Below, piece by piece: positions 12,459-20,906 of a stretch of 24,150 bases of DNA (positions are counted from its first letter, which is position 1; every line of letters begins with the position of its first letter). Source of the stretch: an uncultured Gemmatimonadota bacterium (GTDB lineage Bacteria; Gemmatimonadota; Gemmatimonadetes; Gemmatimonadales; Gemmatimonadaceae); the NCBI GenBank assembly GCA_946480295.1, contig CAMLIT010000066.1, positions 1 through 24,150 of the forward strand, read 5' to 3'. The translations under genes and the position numbers were made by a program. The notes below the pieces were generated by a model that saw only the letters and a list, made by a program, of their open reading frames with translations, did no database searches and was not told where the DNA came from.

Positions 12459-15062
12459 GTGGCGGCAGCGATCCTTCATGCCGCGTTCGCGCTGGCCGTG
12501 GCGGCGTCGTCCCTCGGGACGGCGCCGCCCGGGCGCGTTCGCTACACGATCGACGACGGCTGGCGCTATCACGCGGGGGGCACCTTCCGCGCCGAGGAGC
12601 CGTCCTTTCCCGACGCGGACTGGCAGCGCGTCACGCTCCCCCACACCTGGAACGCGCACGACCCGTTCGACGACGTGCCCGGCTACCGTCGCGGCATCGG
12701 GTGGTACCGCCGCACGCTGCGCCTCGACCCGGCGCTGCGTGGGAAGCGCATCTTCCTGTACTTCGAGGGGGCGAACCAGGTCGCGCGCGTCTACGCCAAC
12801 GGCGCGTTCGCCGGCGAGCACCGCGGTGGGTACACGGCGTTCGCGTTCGAGATCACGCGCTTCGTCCATTTCGGCGACTCGACCAACGTCATCGCCGTCG
12901 AGGTGAACAACGCGCACGATCCGTCCATCCCGCCGCTGTCGGTCGGCTACGCGCTCTATGGCGGCATCTACCGCGACGTGTGGGTGGTGGCGACGGACCC
13001 GGTGCACATCCAGGTCACCGACCACGCGGGGCAGGGCGTGTACGTCACCACGCCGGCCGTGTCGAAGGAGCGGGCGCAGGTGCGGTCGCGCGCCGTGATC
13101 GTCGGCGCCGACGAGACACCGAACAGCGCACGCGTCGTGACGACGCTGCTCGATCCCGACCGCCGGGTCCTGCGGACGGTCGAGCACGTGGCGGTGATCG
13201 CCGCGCACGCCGTGGACACCGTGACGACGACGATGGCGCCGATCGAGCGGCCGCGCCTCTGGTCCCCCGACTCCCCGACGCTGTACACGGTGCGGACGGA
13301 GGTCTACGTGGACGGTCGGCTCGCCGACCGCGTCGACGAGCCGCTCGGCTTCCGCTGGTACCGCTTCGACCCGCAGCGTGGCTTCTTCCTGAACGGCGAA
13401 CGACTGCAGCTCCGCGGCACGACGCGGCACCAGGATATGGAGGGGATCGGCTCGGCGCTCCGCGACGCGCAGCACGTGCACGACATGGAGCTGATCAAGG
13501 CGATGGGGGCGAACTTCGTCCGGCTCGCGCACTACCCGCAGGACCCGGCGGTGCTCGACGCCGCCGACCGCCTCGGCCTCCTCGTCTGGCAGGAGGTGCC
13601 GGTCGTCAACTACATCACGCCGAGCCCCGCCTTCGAGCAGACCGCGCGCGACATGCTGCGCGACATGATCCGCCAGGACTACGACCACCCGGCGATCGTC
13701 GTCTGGGGGCTGATGAACGAGGTGTTCCTCTGGAGCCCGGAGGGCGCCCGGATCCGGCGGCAGACCGACACCACGTACATGCGCGAGGTGCGCGACTTCG
13801 CCGCCTCGATGAACGCCGTCGCGCACGCCGAGGACTCCACGCGGGTGACGGCGATGGCGATCCACGAGAGCGCGGACTACGACCGCGCCGGCGTGGCCGA
13901 GGTGCCGGACCTGGTCGGGCTCAACCTGTACAGCGGCTGGTACGGGGGGAAGTTCGAGGACTTCGGTCCCTATCTCGACCGGCGCCATCGCGCGTACCCC
14001 GACCGGCCGTTCATGGTGAGCGAGTACGGCGCGGGGGGCGATCCGCGCGTGAACTCGCTGGCCCCGGAGCGCTTCGACCACTCGGGACAGTGGCAGCAGG
14101 CGTACCACGAGTCGTACCTGCGGCAGATCGCGGCGCGGCCGTGGTTCCCCGGGGCGGCGATCTGGAACGAGTTCGACTTCTCGCAGCCCGGCGTGGGCGC
14201 GACGATGGCGAACATGAACCAGAAGGGGATGGCGACGTGGGATCGGCAGCCGAAGGACGTCTACTACCTGTACCAGGCCAACTGGACGACGGCGCCGATG
14301 GTGCACATCGCCACGCACGACTGGCTGCGGCGCGCCGGCACCGGCGATCCCGGCCGGCCGGTGTCGCAGCCGGTGAAGGTCTACTCCAACCTCCCGCGCG
14401 TCGAGCTGCTGCTCGACGGCCGTTCGCTCGGCACGAAGACGCCTGACGACGTGCATGCCGCGACGTGGGCGGTGCCCTTCGACGCGGGCCGCAACGAGCT
14501 CGTCGCGCGCGCCGCCGCCTCGGAGCGGCGCGTCGAGGATCGCGCGGTCGTGGAGTTCACCGTCGTGCCGCGGCGCCTCGCCGACGCGCCCTTCCACGAG
14601 CTGGACGTGAACGTGGGCGCGCGCACGCAGCTCGAGGATCCCGCCGGTCCGCTCTGGATCGAGGACCAGCCGTACCACGCCGGCTCGTTCGGCTACGTCG
14701 GCGCGGGGAAGACGGGGACCGTCAGCGGGCCGATTACCGGGGCGACCTTCATGCCGCTCGTCTACAGCTACCGCGCGGGGCTCAGCGGCTATCGGGCCGA
14801 CGTGCCCGACGGGAGCTACGACGTCGAGCTGTACTTCGTCGAGCCCACGCGCGGCGAGAAGCCGGGCGAGCGGGTGTTCGACGTCGTGGCGAACGGGACG
14901 CGGATCCTCCAGGGGCTGGATCTCGCCGCCGAGTACGGCCCGGTGGCGGCGGCGCGGGTGCGCTTCCCGGTGGAGGTGACGGGGGGCACGGGACTGCACA
15001 TCGAGCTGCCCGCGTCGGCGGGCGAGGCCGTCCTGAGCGGCGTGAGAATCGTCAGGCGATGA
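12459..15062 (+). CDS. GH2 beta-galactosidase-type glycosidase with C-terminal malectin-like domain
   Basis: 867-residue exported retaining glycoside hydrolase of family 2. A hydrophobic N-terminus (about 1-22) looks like a signal peptide. The sugar-binding jelly-roll domain is about 28-180 (DGWRYHAGG, LPHTWNAHDPF, GIGWYRR), an Ig-like domain about 182-297, and the TIM barrel about 300-610. The acid/base is E421 in GLMNEVFLW and the nucleophile E522 in VSEYGAGGD. An Ig-like segment (about 635-705) and a malectin-like carbohydrate-binding domain (about 712-867: PDGSYDVELYFVEPT, GERVFDVVANG) complete the protein. The GTG at 12459 lies 4 nt after susD with a weak ribosome site, implying coupling. 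GH2 also contains beta-mannosidases, beta-glucuronidases and arabinosidases, so beta-galactosidase is only the most likely activity. Confidence 0.88.
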   Translation: MAAAILHAAFALAVAASSLGTAPPGRVRYTIDDGWRYHAGGTFRAEEPSFPDADWQRVTLPHTWNAHDPFDDVPGYRRGIGWYRRTLRLDPALRGKRIFLYFEGANQVARVYANGAFAGEHRGGYTAFAFEITRFVHFGDSTNVIAVEVNNAHDPSIPPLSVGYALYGGIYRDVWVVATDPVHIQVTDHAGQGVYVTTPAVSKERAQVRSRAVIVGADETPNSARVVTTLLDPDRRVLRTVEHVAVIAAHAVDTVTTTMAPIERPRLWSPDSPTLYTVRTEVYVDGRLADRVDEPLGFRWYRFDPQRGFFLNGERLQLRGTTRHQDMEGIGSALRDAQHVHDMELIKAMGANFVRLAHYPQDPAVLDAADRLGLLVWQEVPVVNYITPSPAFEQTARDMLRDMIRQDYDHPAIVVWGLMNEVFLWSPEGARIRRQTDTTYMREVRDFAASMNAVAHAEDSTRVTAMAIHESADYDRAGVAEVPDLVGLNLYSGWYGGKFEDFGPYLDRRHRAYPDRPFMVSEYGAGGDPRVNSLAPERFDHSGQWQQAYHESYLRQIAARPWFPGAAIWNEFDFSQPGVGATMANMNQKGMATWDRQPKDVYYLYQANWTTAPMVHIATHDWLRRAGTGDPGRPVSQPVKVYSNLPRVELLLDGRSLGTKTPDDVHAATWAVPFDAGRNELVARAAASERRVEDRAVVEFTVVPRRLADAPFHELDVNVGARTQLEDPAGPLWIEDQPYHAGSFGYVGAGKTGTVSGPITGATFMPLVYSYRAGLSGYRADVPDGSYDVELYFVEPTRGEKPGERVFDVVANGTRILQGLDLAAEYGPVAAARVRFPVEVTGGTGLHIELPASAGEAVLSGVRIVRR

Positions 15063-17935
15063 ATCAGGTACTGCATGCGGCCGTCGCGGCCGCATTCGTG
15101 ATGGTGGCGGCGCGGCCGGCGGCCGCGCAGCGGCAGGTGCTCGTGTTCGCGGACACCGCCGGCGCCCGGATCCAGGTCCGCGTGCCGGAGGGCGCGGCCG
15201 CCGCGGGCGCGCCGGCGACGGCGGCGATCGTCGCCCCCGGCGGCGACACGATCTGGGCGGGGGCCCTGGCGCCGGCGCCGGAGGGATACGCGCGCACGGT
15301 GCGCGGCCTGCATCCGCGGCTGTGGAGCCCGGCGTCGCCCACTCGTTATGCGCTGGTCGTCCGCGTCGGGGGCGATGCCGACACGGTGCGCTTCGGCTTC
15401 CGGCGGATGGAGATGCGCGACGGGCGCCTCCTGCTCAACGGCCGGCCGATCTTCCTGCGCGGCAACGCCATCAACCCGCCCGGGCGCACGATCCCCGATT
15501 CGCTGGACGAGAATCCGCGCTTCGTCGCGGACTACGTGAAGTACCTGAAGTCGATCAACGTGAACATCATCCGAACGTCGAGCACGTCGCAAGTGTGGCT
15601 CGACGCCTGCGACTCGCTGGGGATGATGCTGTACCAGGGGCTGTACGGCACCCCGCGCGGCGGCGCGAAGGGGCGGCCGCCGGCGAAGCCCTTCGCCGAC
15701 GTGCTCGCGGACTATCGCGCGGTGCTCGAGCCGCTGGTGAATCACCCGAGCGTCGTCATCTACGTGCTGTCGAACGAGCTCGACTCGCGCGACATCATCC
15801 AGGCGCAGCGGGGCGCCGACACGGTGGCGGCGTACATGCGCCACGTGTACGAGGCGCTGCGCGACTGGGATTCGACCCGCGCCTACATCGGCAACGCGGG
15901 CTACGGCTACGGCCGGTCGGGCGACATCTGCGACATGCACCACTACTGGGGCTACTACTACAACACGGCCCTGAGCTGGTACACCCTGCGCGACCCGAAC
16001 ACCTGCTGGCGCACCGCGCGCCGGCAGCCGCTCACGGTGAGCGAGGGGGTGGCGAGCTACACCGGCGCGGACGGCCGGTTCAACATCGTCTCCGACTCCA
16101 AGCAGATGAGCTCCGCGCTCGAATTCGGCGGGCACGTGCCGGTCGCGCGCCAGGCGACGGTGGATCGCGGGTACCAGGCCTTCGCGCTGCGGAACGCGAT
16201 CGAGATCATGCGCCGCACGCGGAGCGAGGATCCGTACCTTGCCGGGCTGATGCCGTTCACCATCCTCTTCTCGCGCTGGTGGGGGATCTCCTCCTTCGCC
16301 GACATGGCGCCGAACGAGGCGGCGCGGCAGATGGGGGTGTCGTACCAGCCGGTGCTCCTGAGCTGGGAGAACTGGACGCCGCAGCTCTACGCCGGCACGA
16401 CCTGGCACCCCACGGCGCACGTGGTGAACGACGACCCCCTCGGCCGCGACCTGCACGGGCTCACCGTCCGCTGGACGCTGCGCGACGCGGCGGGACGCGA
16501 GCGCGCGTCGGGGGCGGAGCCGGTGGGCGACGTCGCCTACTTCGCGACGGCGGCGAAGCGGCTCTCGATCGCCCTCCCGCCTTCGCTGTCCCAGGGCGAG
16601 TACACCCTCGACGGCCGGCTGACCGCGGGCGGGCGCGAGCTCTCGCATAACGAGACGACGCTCTTCGTGGCGCCGCGGTCGTACGCGGCGGCCAGCGGCG
16701 CCGCCACGCGGCGCGTGAAGCTGTACGACCCCGCCGGCCGCACCGCCGCCGCGCTCCGCGCCCTCGGCGTGGCGTTCTCGCCGGTGTCGAACGTCGCCGG
16801 GCTCGCGCCCGCGCGCGACCTGCTCGTGATCGGCGCCGCCGACTGGGACGATCACCTCGCCGCGGGGAGGGCCGCCCTCCGCGCCTTCGTGCGGCGCGGG
16901 GGGCGCGTGCTCGTGCTCGCGCAGGATCCCGCGCGCTTCGACACGTCGTGGCTCGCCGCGCACCTCACGATGGAGACCGAGCCCGCCGACGCGCCGGGCG
17001 ACCGGCGCCCCGGCAATCCGTTCCGCAACGGGATGGCGGTGAACCCGGAATGGGCGAGCCATCCCGTGTTCGACGGGATCGATCGCGACCAGCTCTTCCT
17101 CTGGTCGGACCCGACGGGGTGGACCGAGCGGTCGCCCGGCCTGCCGGCGGTGTACCCGGTGACGAGCGGCTTCGTGCTCGACAGCGCCGCCGACCTCGCG
17201 CACGTCGCGCTGCTCGCCGACTACGGCCGCGGACTGCAGGGGATCGGCCTCGCCGAGATCTTCGACGGCGCGGGCTCCGTGCTCCTCTCCGGATTCGACC
17301 TGGTCGGCCACGCGGGCATCGATCCGGTCGCCGGCCGGATGCTGGCGAACGTGCTCCGCTACGAGACCGCCGCGACCACGCACCACGCGCACCCGCTCGT
17401 CTCGGCGCCGATCGTGTGGGGCGATTACGGAAGCGAAGAGGGCACCGTCGTCGACGTCTACAACGGCCTGCTCACGAACACCGTGCCGATCGTCCCCGCG
17501 GGGCTCGAGGCGAAGCACCCGGTGCGCGTCGACGCCAACGGGTTCGTCTTCGCGGGTGGGCGCAGCGGGTGGAACACGAACCCTGCGATCGAGTACGTCG
17601 CGCGCGGCCGTCGGCCGTACGGCCCCTTCACCTACGATCTCTTCGGCGATCCTCGCCTGGCGGCGGAGCATCCAGCGGCAGGCGCCGGCACCGTGTGGCT
17701 GCGCGCACCCGCGCGCACGCGCATCGTGTCCACCACCGTCGAGAATCCCGCCGACACGGCGCTGACGATCGCGGTGACGGTGAATGGCGTCACCCGCGAG
17801 GGCAGCGTGCCGGCGGCGACGCGGATCGCCGTGGACGTCCCGCTGCCCCCCGCCGCGGGCCGCGCCGATCGCGACCTCGCCATCACCTTCACCGGCGACC
17901 GACGGCTGGTGCTCGTGCAGACATGCTTCCGGTGA
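15059..17935 (+). CDS. GH2-like secreted glycosidase with amidotransferase-like domain
   Basis: 958-residue exported protein. The signal peptide runs to about AAA-Q24. Only a short Ig-like region precedes the barrel (about 25-113); the usual GH2 jelly-roll sugar-binding domain is missing. The barrel opens with FGFRRMEMRDGRLLLNGRPIFLRG, the standard GH2 entry motif, and carries VLSNELDSRD (N239-E240, candidate acid/base) and TVSEGVASYTG (E329, candidate nucleophile). After an Ig-like part, residues about 555-740 resemble a class-I glutamine-amidotransferase-like domain (RDLLVIGAADWDDH, AFVRRGGRVLVLAQDP), the kind seen as an oligomerisation domain in GH42 enzymes. A beta-rich tail ends the protein. 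The start ATG overlaps the previous TGA by 4 nt. The barrel family is fairly clear; the substrate is not. Confidence 0.78.
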   Translation: MNQVLHAAVAAAFVMVAARPAAAQRQVLVFADTAGARIQVRVPEGAAAAGAPATAAIVAPGGDTIWAGALAPAPEGYARTVRGLHPRLWSPASPTRYALVVRVGGDADTVRFGFRRMEMRDGRLLLNGRPIFLRGNAINPPGRTIPDSLDENPRFVADYVKYLKSINVNIIRTSSTSQVWLDACDSLGMMLYQGLYGTPRGGAKGRPPAKPFADVLADYRAVLEPLVNHPSVVIYVLSNELDSRDIIQAQRGADTVAAYMRHVYEALRDWDSTRAYIGNAGYGYGRSGDICDMHHYWGYYYNTALSWYTLRDPNTCWRTARRQPLTVSEGVASYTGADGRFNIVSDSKQMSSALEFGGHVPVARQATVDRGYQAFALRNAIEIMRRTRSEDPYLAGLMPFTILFSRWWGISSFADMAPNEAARQMGVSYQPVLLSWENWTPQLYAGTTWHPTAHVVNDDPLGRDLHGLTVRWTLRDAAGRERASGAEPVGDVAYFATAAKRLSIALPPSLSQGEYTLDGRLTAGGRELSHNETTLFVAPRSYAAASGAATRRVKLYDPAGRTAAALRALGVAFSPVSNVAGLAPARDLLVIGAADWDDHLAAGRAALRAFVRRGGRVLVLAQDPARFDTSWLAAHLTMETEPADAPGDRRPGNPFRNGMAVNPEWASHPVFDGIDRDQLFLWSDPTGWTERSPGLPAVYPVTSGFVLDSAADLAHVALLADYGRGLQGIGLAEIFDGAGSVLLSGFDLVGHAGIDPVAGRMLANVLRYETAATTHHAHPLVSAPIVWGDYGSEEGTVVDVYNGLLTNTVPIVPAGLEAKHPVRVDANGFVFAGGRSGWNTNPAIEYVARGRRPYGPFTYDLFGDPRLAAEHPAAGAGTVWLRAPARTRIVSTTVENPADTALTIAVTVNGVTREGSVPAATRIAVDVPLPPAAGRADRDLAITFTGDRRLVLVQTCFR

Positions 17936-18906
17936 GGACCCTCGCCGCGGCGGCGGCGCTCGTCGTCGCGGCCGCGGTGTGCCGGGCGCAGCGCGCGGAT
18001 TCGCTGGCGAGCGCCGACCTGTGGAACTACCCGAACCGGAACTTCTTCCGGTGCGTGACGCTGAAGCACGACTCGACGCCGCTGCGCTTCGAAGATGGCG
18101 CGCCGGTCGGGAAACCGGGCGAGTACGAGGTGCGCGCGAGCGCGGCCACGTACCGCGGAAAGGCCCACGGCGCGCGCGCCGGCGACCGCATGTCGTGCCG
18201 CCCGGGACAGATCCGGCTCGATGCGCACGAGGCGCTCCTCACCCGCCACGGGCTGCTCCAGTTCCACAAGGGCGGCCAGGGCTACGCCGATCCGCGCGTC
18301 CCCTACGGCCACATCGCCGCCGCCGACATCGTCGGCGGCGATTCGATCGCCACGCAGCGGCCGCTCACGCTGCCCCCGGAGTGGGGCGCGCCGAGTGCCG
18401 CGCGCGGCGGCGGCTGGGACGACGAGCACCGCAACGGACGGGGGTGCACGCCGATGCCGGGCGAGGACTACCGCATCGCGATCGTGCCTTCGGGGAGCGA
18501 CGAGGCCATCCCCCACGACTGGCAGTACAAGCCGCACCAGACCGGCTCTCGTTATGCGAAGTACGCCGACGCCGGACCGGAGCAGGGCGCGGGGACGGCG
18601 CACTACGCGTACCTGGTGTGGAGCTGGATGCTGCGCGGCGACGGCGTCACGAAGAACGGGGGCGGCGGCATGGTCCGCGCCCTGCTGCGCGACGGCCAGC
18701 CCTTCCAGCGCTGCGCGGTGCGCCCGATCGACGGCATCGCCTACGCGCCGCGCACCGGGCGGGAAGTGGGGCGCGTCGTCGCGGTCTACGGCCGCACGCG
18801 CGCCTCGGCGGACGGCCCGTGGGTCTACGGCTGGGCGGTGTGGTCGCACCGAGCGAAGCGCGCCGACGGGAGCTACGGCGCGCCGGTGCTCCACATGACG
18901 AAGTGA
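17923..18906 (+). CDS. Secreted protein of unknown function in the polysaccharide operon
   Basis: 327 residues, no family recognised. The signal peptide is followed by cleavage near CRA-Q23; C20 is not in a good lipobox, so it is probably released rather than anchored. The mature part holds four cysteines (C44, C92, C175, C264), enough for two disulfides. It is unusually rich in Gly, His, Trp and Tyr, for example GWDDEHRNGRGC, HDWQYKPHQTGSRYAKY and AHYAYLVWSWMLRG. This aromatic, basic composition would suit carbohydrate binding or catalysis, but no known catalytic motif is visible. The ATG at 17923 overlaps the previous gene by 13 nt; an in-frame GTG at 17932 would give the neat 4-nt GTGA overlap and is a real alternative. 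The DUF2264 gene starts 2 nt after its stop, so it belongs to the operon. Confidence 0.75.
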   Translation: MLPVRTLAAAAALVVAAAVCRAQRADSLASADLWNYPNRNFFRCVTLKHDSTPLRFEDGAPVGKPGEYEVRASAATYRGKAHGARAGDRMSCRPGQIRLDAHEALLTRHGLLQFHKGGQGYADPRVPYGHIAAADIVGGDSIATQRPLTLPPEWGAPSAARGGGWDDEHRNGRGCTPMPGEDYRIAIVPSGSDEAIPHDWQYKPHQTGSRYAKYADAGPEQGAGTAHYAYLVWSWMLRGDGVTKNGGGGMVRALLRDGQPFQRCAVRPIDGIAYAPRTGREVGRVVAVYGRTRASADGPWVYGWAVWSHRAKRADGSYGAPVLHMTK

Positions 18907-18908
18907 CG

Positions 18909-20873
18909 ATGCTCGACCGCCGCGACTTCCTGACGCTGACCGGCGCCGCCGTCGTGGGTGCGGCCACCTCGGCGCTCCTCCCGGGCTCCCTCGCCGCTGC
19001 GGCGTCCGGGCCCGCGCCCCACCACCGCTTCGACGCGTACGCGCTGGCGCTGCTGGCGGGGTTCGTGCGCAACGCGCGGCGCACCGCGCCCGGCTACGCC
19101 GTGTGCGACTATCCCGGAGGCACGCTCGTGCCGAGCTGCGTCACGCCCTCGGGAAAGACCTACGTCTCCGTCGCGCGCATCCTGCCCCTCCTCGGCGAGT
19201 GGCTGGCCGCGGATCGGCCGACGTCGATCCAGGTGGACGGCGAAGCGGTCGACCTGCGGGACGTCGCGCTCTCGATCTTTCGCAACGCGTTCGATCCCGC
19301 CTTTCCTCACTTCTGGGGGTACGCGCCGACGGACCGCAAGACGCAGCGCTCGGTGGAGGCGGCGCTCGTCGCCGACGCGCTCTGGCGCATGCGCGTGCCG
19401 GTCCTCGGGCGGCTGACGTCGCGCGAGCGCGCGAACGTGCAGCGGTGGCTGGCGAGCTGCACGAGCGTCCCGGAGCGCGAGAACAACCACGCCTGGTTCC
19501 ACTGCGTGAACCAGGCGGTGCGGCTGCGGCTCTCGGAGCGCTGGCCCGAGTTCCACGGCGACGAGTCCTGGATGCGCGCCGATCTCGCCGCGCTCGACGC
19601 GCTCTTCGTGCGCGGACAGGACGGCTGGTACAGCGACTCGCCGCAGATCCCGATCTACGACTACTACAACTTCTGGACGTTCGCGAACTTCCCGCTGATC
19701 TGGAGCGCCGTCGCCGGCGAGCGCCACCCCGAGTGGGACGCCCGGTTCAAGGGGCGGGTGCGGCTCTTCCTCGAGAAGGCACCGTACTTCTTCGCCGCCG
19801 ACGGGAGCCAACCCTGGTTCGGCCGCTCGCTGCTCTACCGCTGGGCGGCGCTCTCGCCCCTCGTCCTCGGCTACCGTCAGGGCGTGTGGCCGCATTCCGC
19901 CGGCCTGCTGCGGCGCATCGTGCGGCTCAACCTGTCCTATCACTGGCAGCTCGGCGCGTTCGACGCCACGGATGGGAAGCTGCGCGAGACCTTCTCGCGC
20001 GACGGCACGCCCGCGGTGCGCGACTTCTACATCGACAACGGCAGCCCGTACTGGGCGACGCTCGGCATGTTGATGTACGCGATCCCGGCGACGGATCCCT
20101 TCTGGACGGCGCCGGAGGAACCCCTGCCGATCGAGCGGGGCGACTTCACCGTGCGCTTCGAAGGGCCGCGCATGATGGTCGTGGGCACGCGGGCGAGCGG
20201 TCAGGTGCGGTGGGTCCAGGCGCGCGCGCAGCCCAAGTCGTGGCGCTACCGCGACCACTACACGAAGCTCGTCGCCTCGTCCCACTTCCCGTTCAACATC
20301 ATCCAGGCCGACCGGCGCGCGCCGTGGGACGCGGCGGTGGTGTTGCGCGATCGCACGACGGGGGACGTCGCCGGACGCGTGGGAGTCCTCGACGGCGAGC
20401 TGCTCGACGACGGCGTGCAAACGCGCTGGTTCGCCGAGATCGCCGGCCGGCGGATCGAAGTCGTGAGCCGCGTCCGCATCGTCGGCGAGTTCGAGCGGCG
20501 GACGCACACGCTGACGGATCCCGAGGCGCTTCGCGACCTGGACGTCGAGATGCTGGAGGGCTCGCACGCGCTCGGCTTCGGCGACGGCGGGCACGCCGTG
20601 CTGCGTCACGGTGCCTGGACCGGGTTGCGCGCACCGCGCACGGGCCACCTGGTGGCGGCGTGGCGCGGCCCCGGGTGGGCGTCGTCGGCGGTGTCGGAGT
20701 GGTTCGACGAGAGCCGCGACCGGCGCGTGAACCTCGTCTGGCCGCGCCAGGCGGTGGTCACCCTCGCCGTGCCCCTGTCGCGAGCGGGCGAGGTGACGAG
20801 CGTGCACTACGCGAGCCCGCGCCCGCTCGCCTGGGCGGAGATTCGCCGGCGGGGCGCGGAGCTGGCGCGGTGA
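18909..20873 (+). CDS. Tat-exported DUF2264 protein, probable carbohydrate-active enzyme
   Basis: 654 residues. The N-terminus MLDRRDFLTLTGAAVVGAA has a twin-arginine motif (RRDFL) followed by a hydrophobic stretch, predicting folded export by Tat, unlike the Sec signals of its neighbours. The core matches DUF2264: an (alpha/alpha)-barrel-like N-terminal part with ENNHAWFHCVNQAVRLRL and DGWYSDSPQIPIYDYYNFW (about 238-256), then a beta-rich C-terminal region (about 410-650). DUF2264 proteins occur in many polysaccharide loci; as far as I recall the family overlaps CAZy GH154, which includes beta-glucuronidases, but this is from memory. It is the last operon gene, 2 nt after the previous stop and facing a convergent phosphoesterase gene. 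Confidence 0.82.
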   Translation: MLDRRDFLTLTGAAVVGAATSALLPGSLAAAASGPAPHHRFDAYALALLAGFVRNARRTAPGYAVCDYPGGTLVPSCVTPSGKTYVSVARILPLLGEWLAADRPTSIQVDGEAVDLRDVALSIFRNAFDPAFPHFWGYAPTDRKTQRSVEAALVADALWRMRVPVLGRLTSRERANVQRWLASCTSVPERENNHAWFHCVNQAVRLRLSERWPEFHGDESWMRADLAALDALFVRGQDGWYSDSPQIPIYDYYNFWTFANFPLIWSAVAGERHPEWDARFKGRVRLFLEKAPYFFAADGSQPWFGRSLLYRWAALSPLVLGYRQGVWPHSAGLLRRIVRLNLSYHWQLGAFDATDGKLRETFSRDGTPAVRDFYIDNGSPYWATLGMLMYAIPATDPFWTAPEEPLPIERGDFTVRFEGPRMMVVGTRASGQVRWVQARAQPKSWRYRDHYTKLVASSHFPFNIIQADRRAPWDAAVVLRDRTTGDVAGRVGVLDGELLDDGVQTRWFAEIAGRRIEVVSRVRIVGEFERRTHTLTDPEALRDLDVEMLEGSHALGFGDGGHAVLRHGAWTGLRAPRTGHLVAAWRGPGWASSAVSEWFDESRDRRVNLVWPRQAVVTLAVPLSRAGEVTSVHYASPRPLAWAEIRRRGAELAR

Positions 20874-20883
20874 GCGGGGCGCC

Positions 20884-20906
20884 GCCGCGCCTAACGCCGG
20901 CGCGGC
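20884..20906. terminator. Hairpin at the convergent end of the operon
   Basis: Perfect 8-bp stem GCCGCGCC / GGCGCGGC with a 7-nt loop lies over the tail-to-tail junction of the DUF2264 gene (+) and the phosphoesterase gene (-). It could terminate both directions, though neither side has a T-run. Confidence 0.4.
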
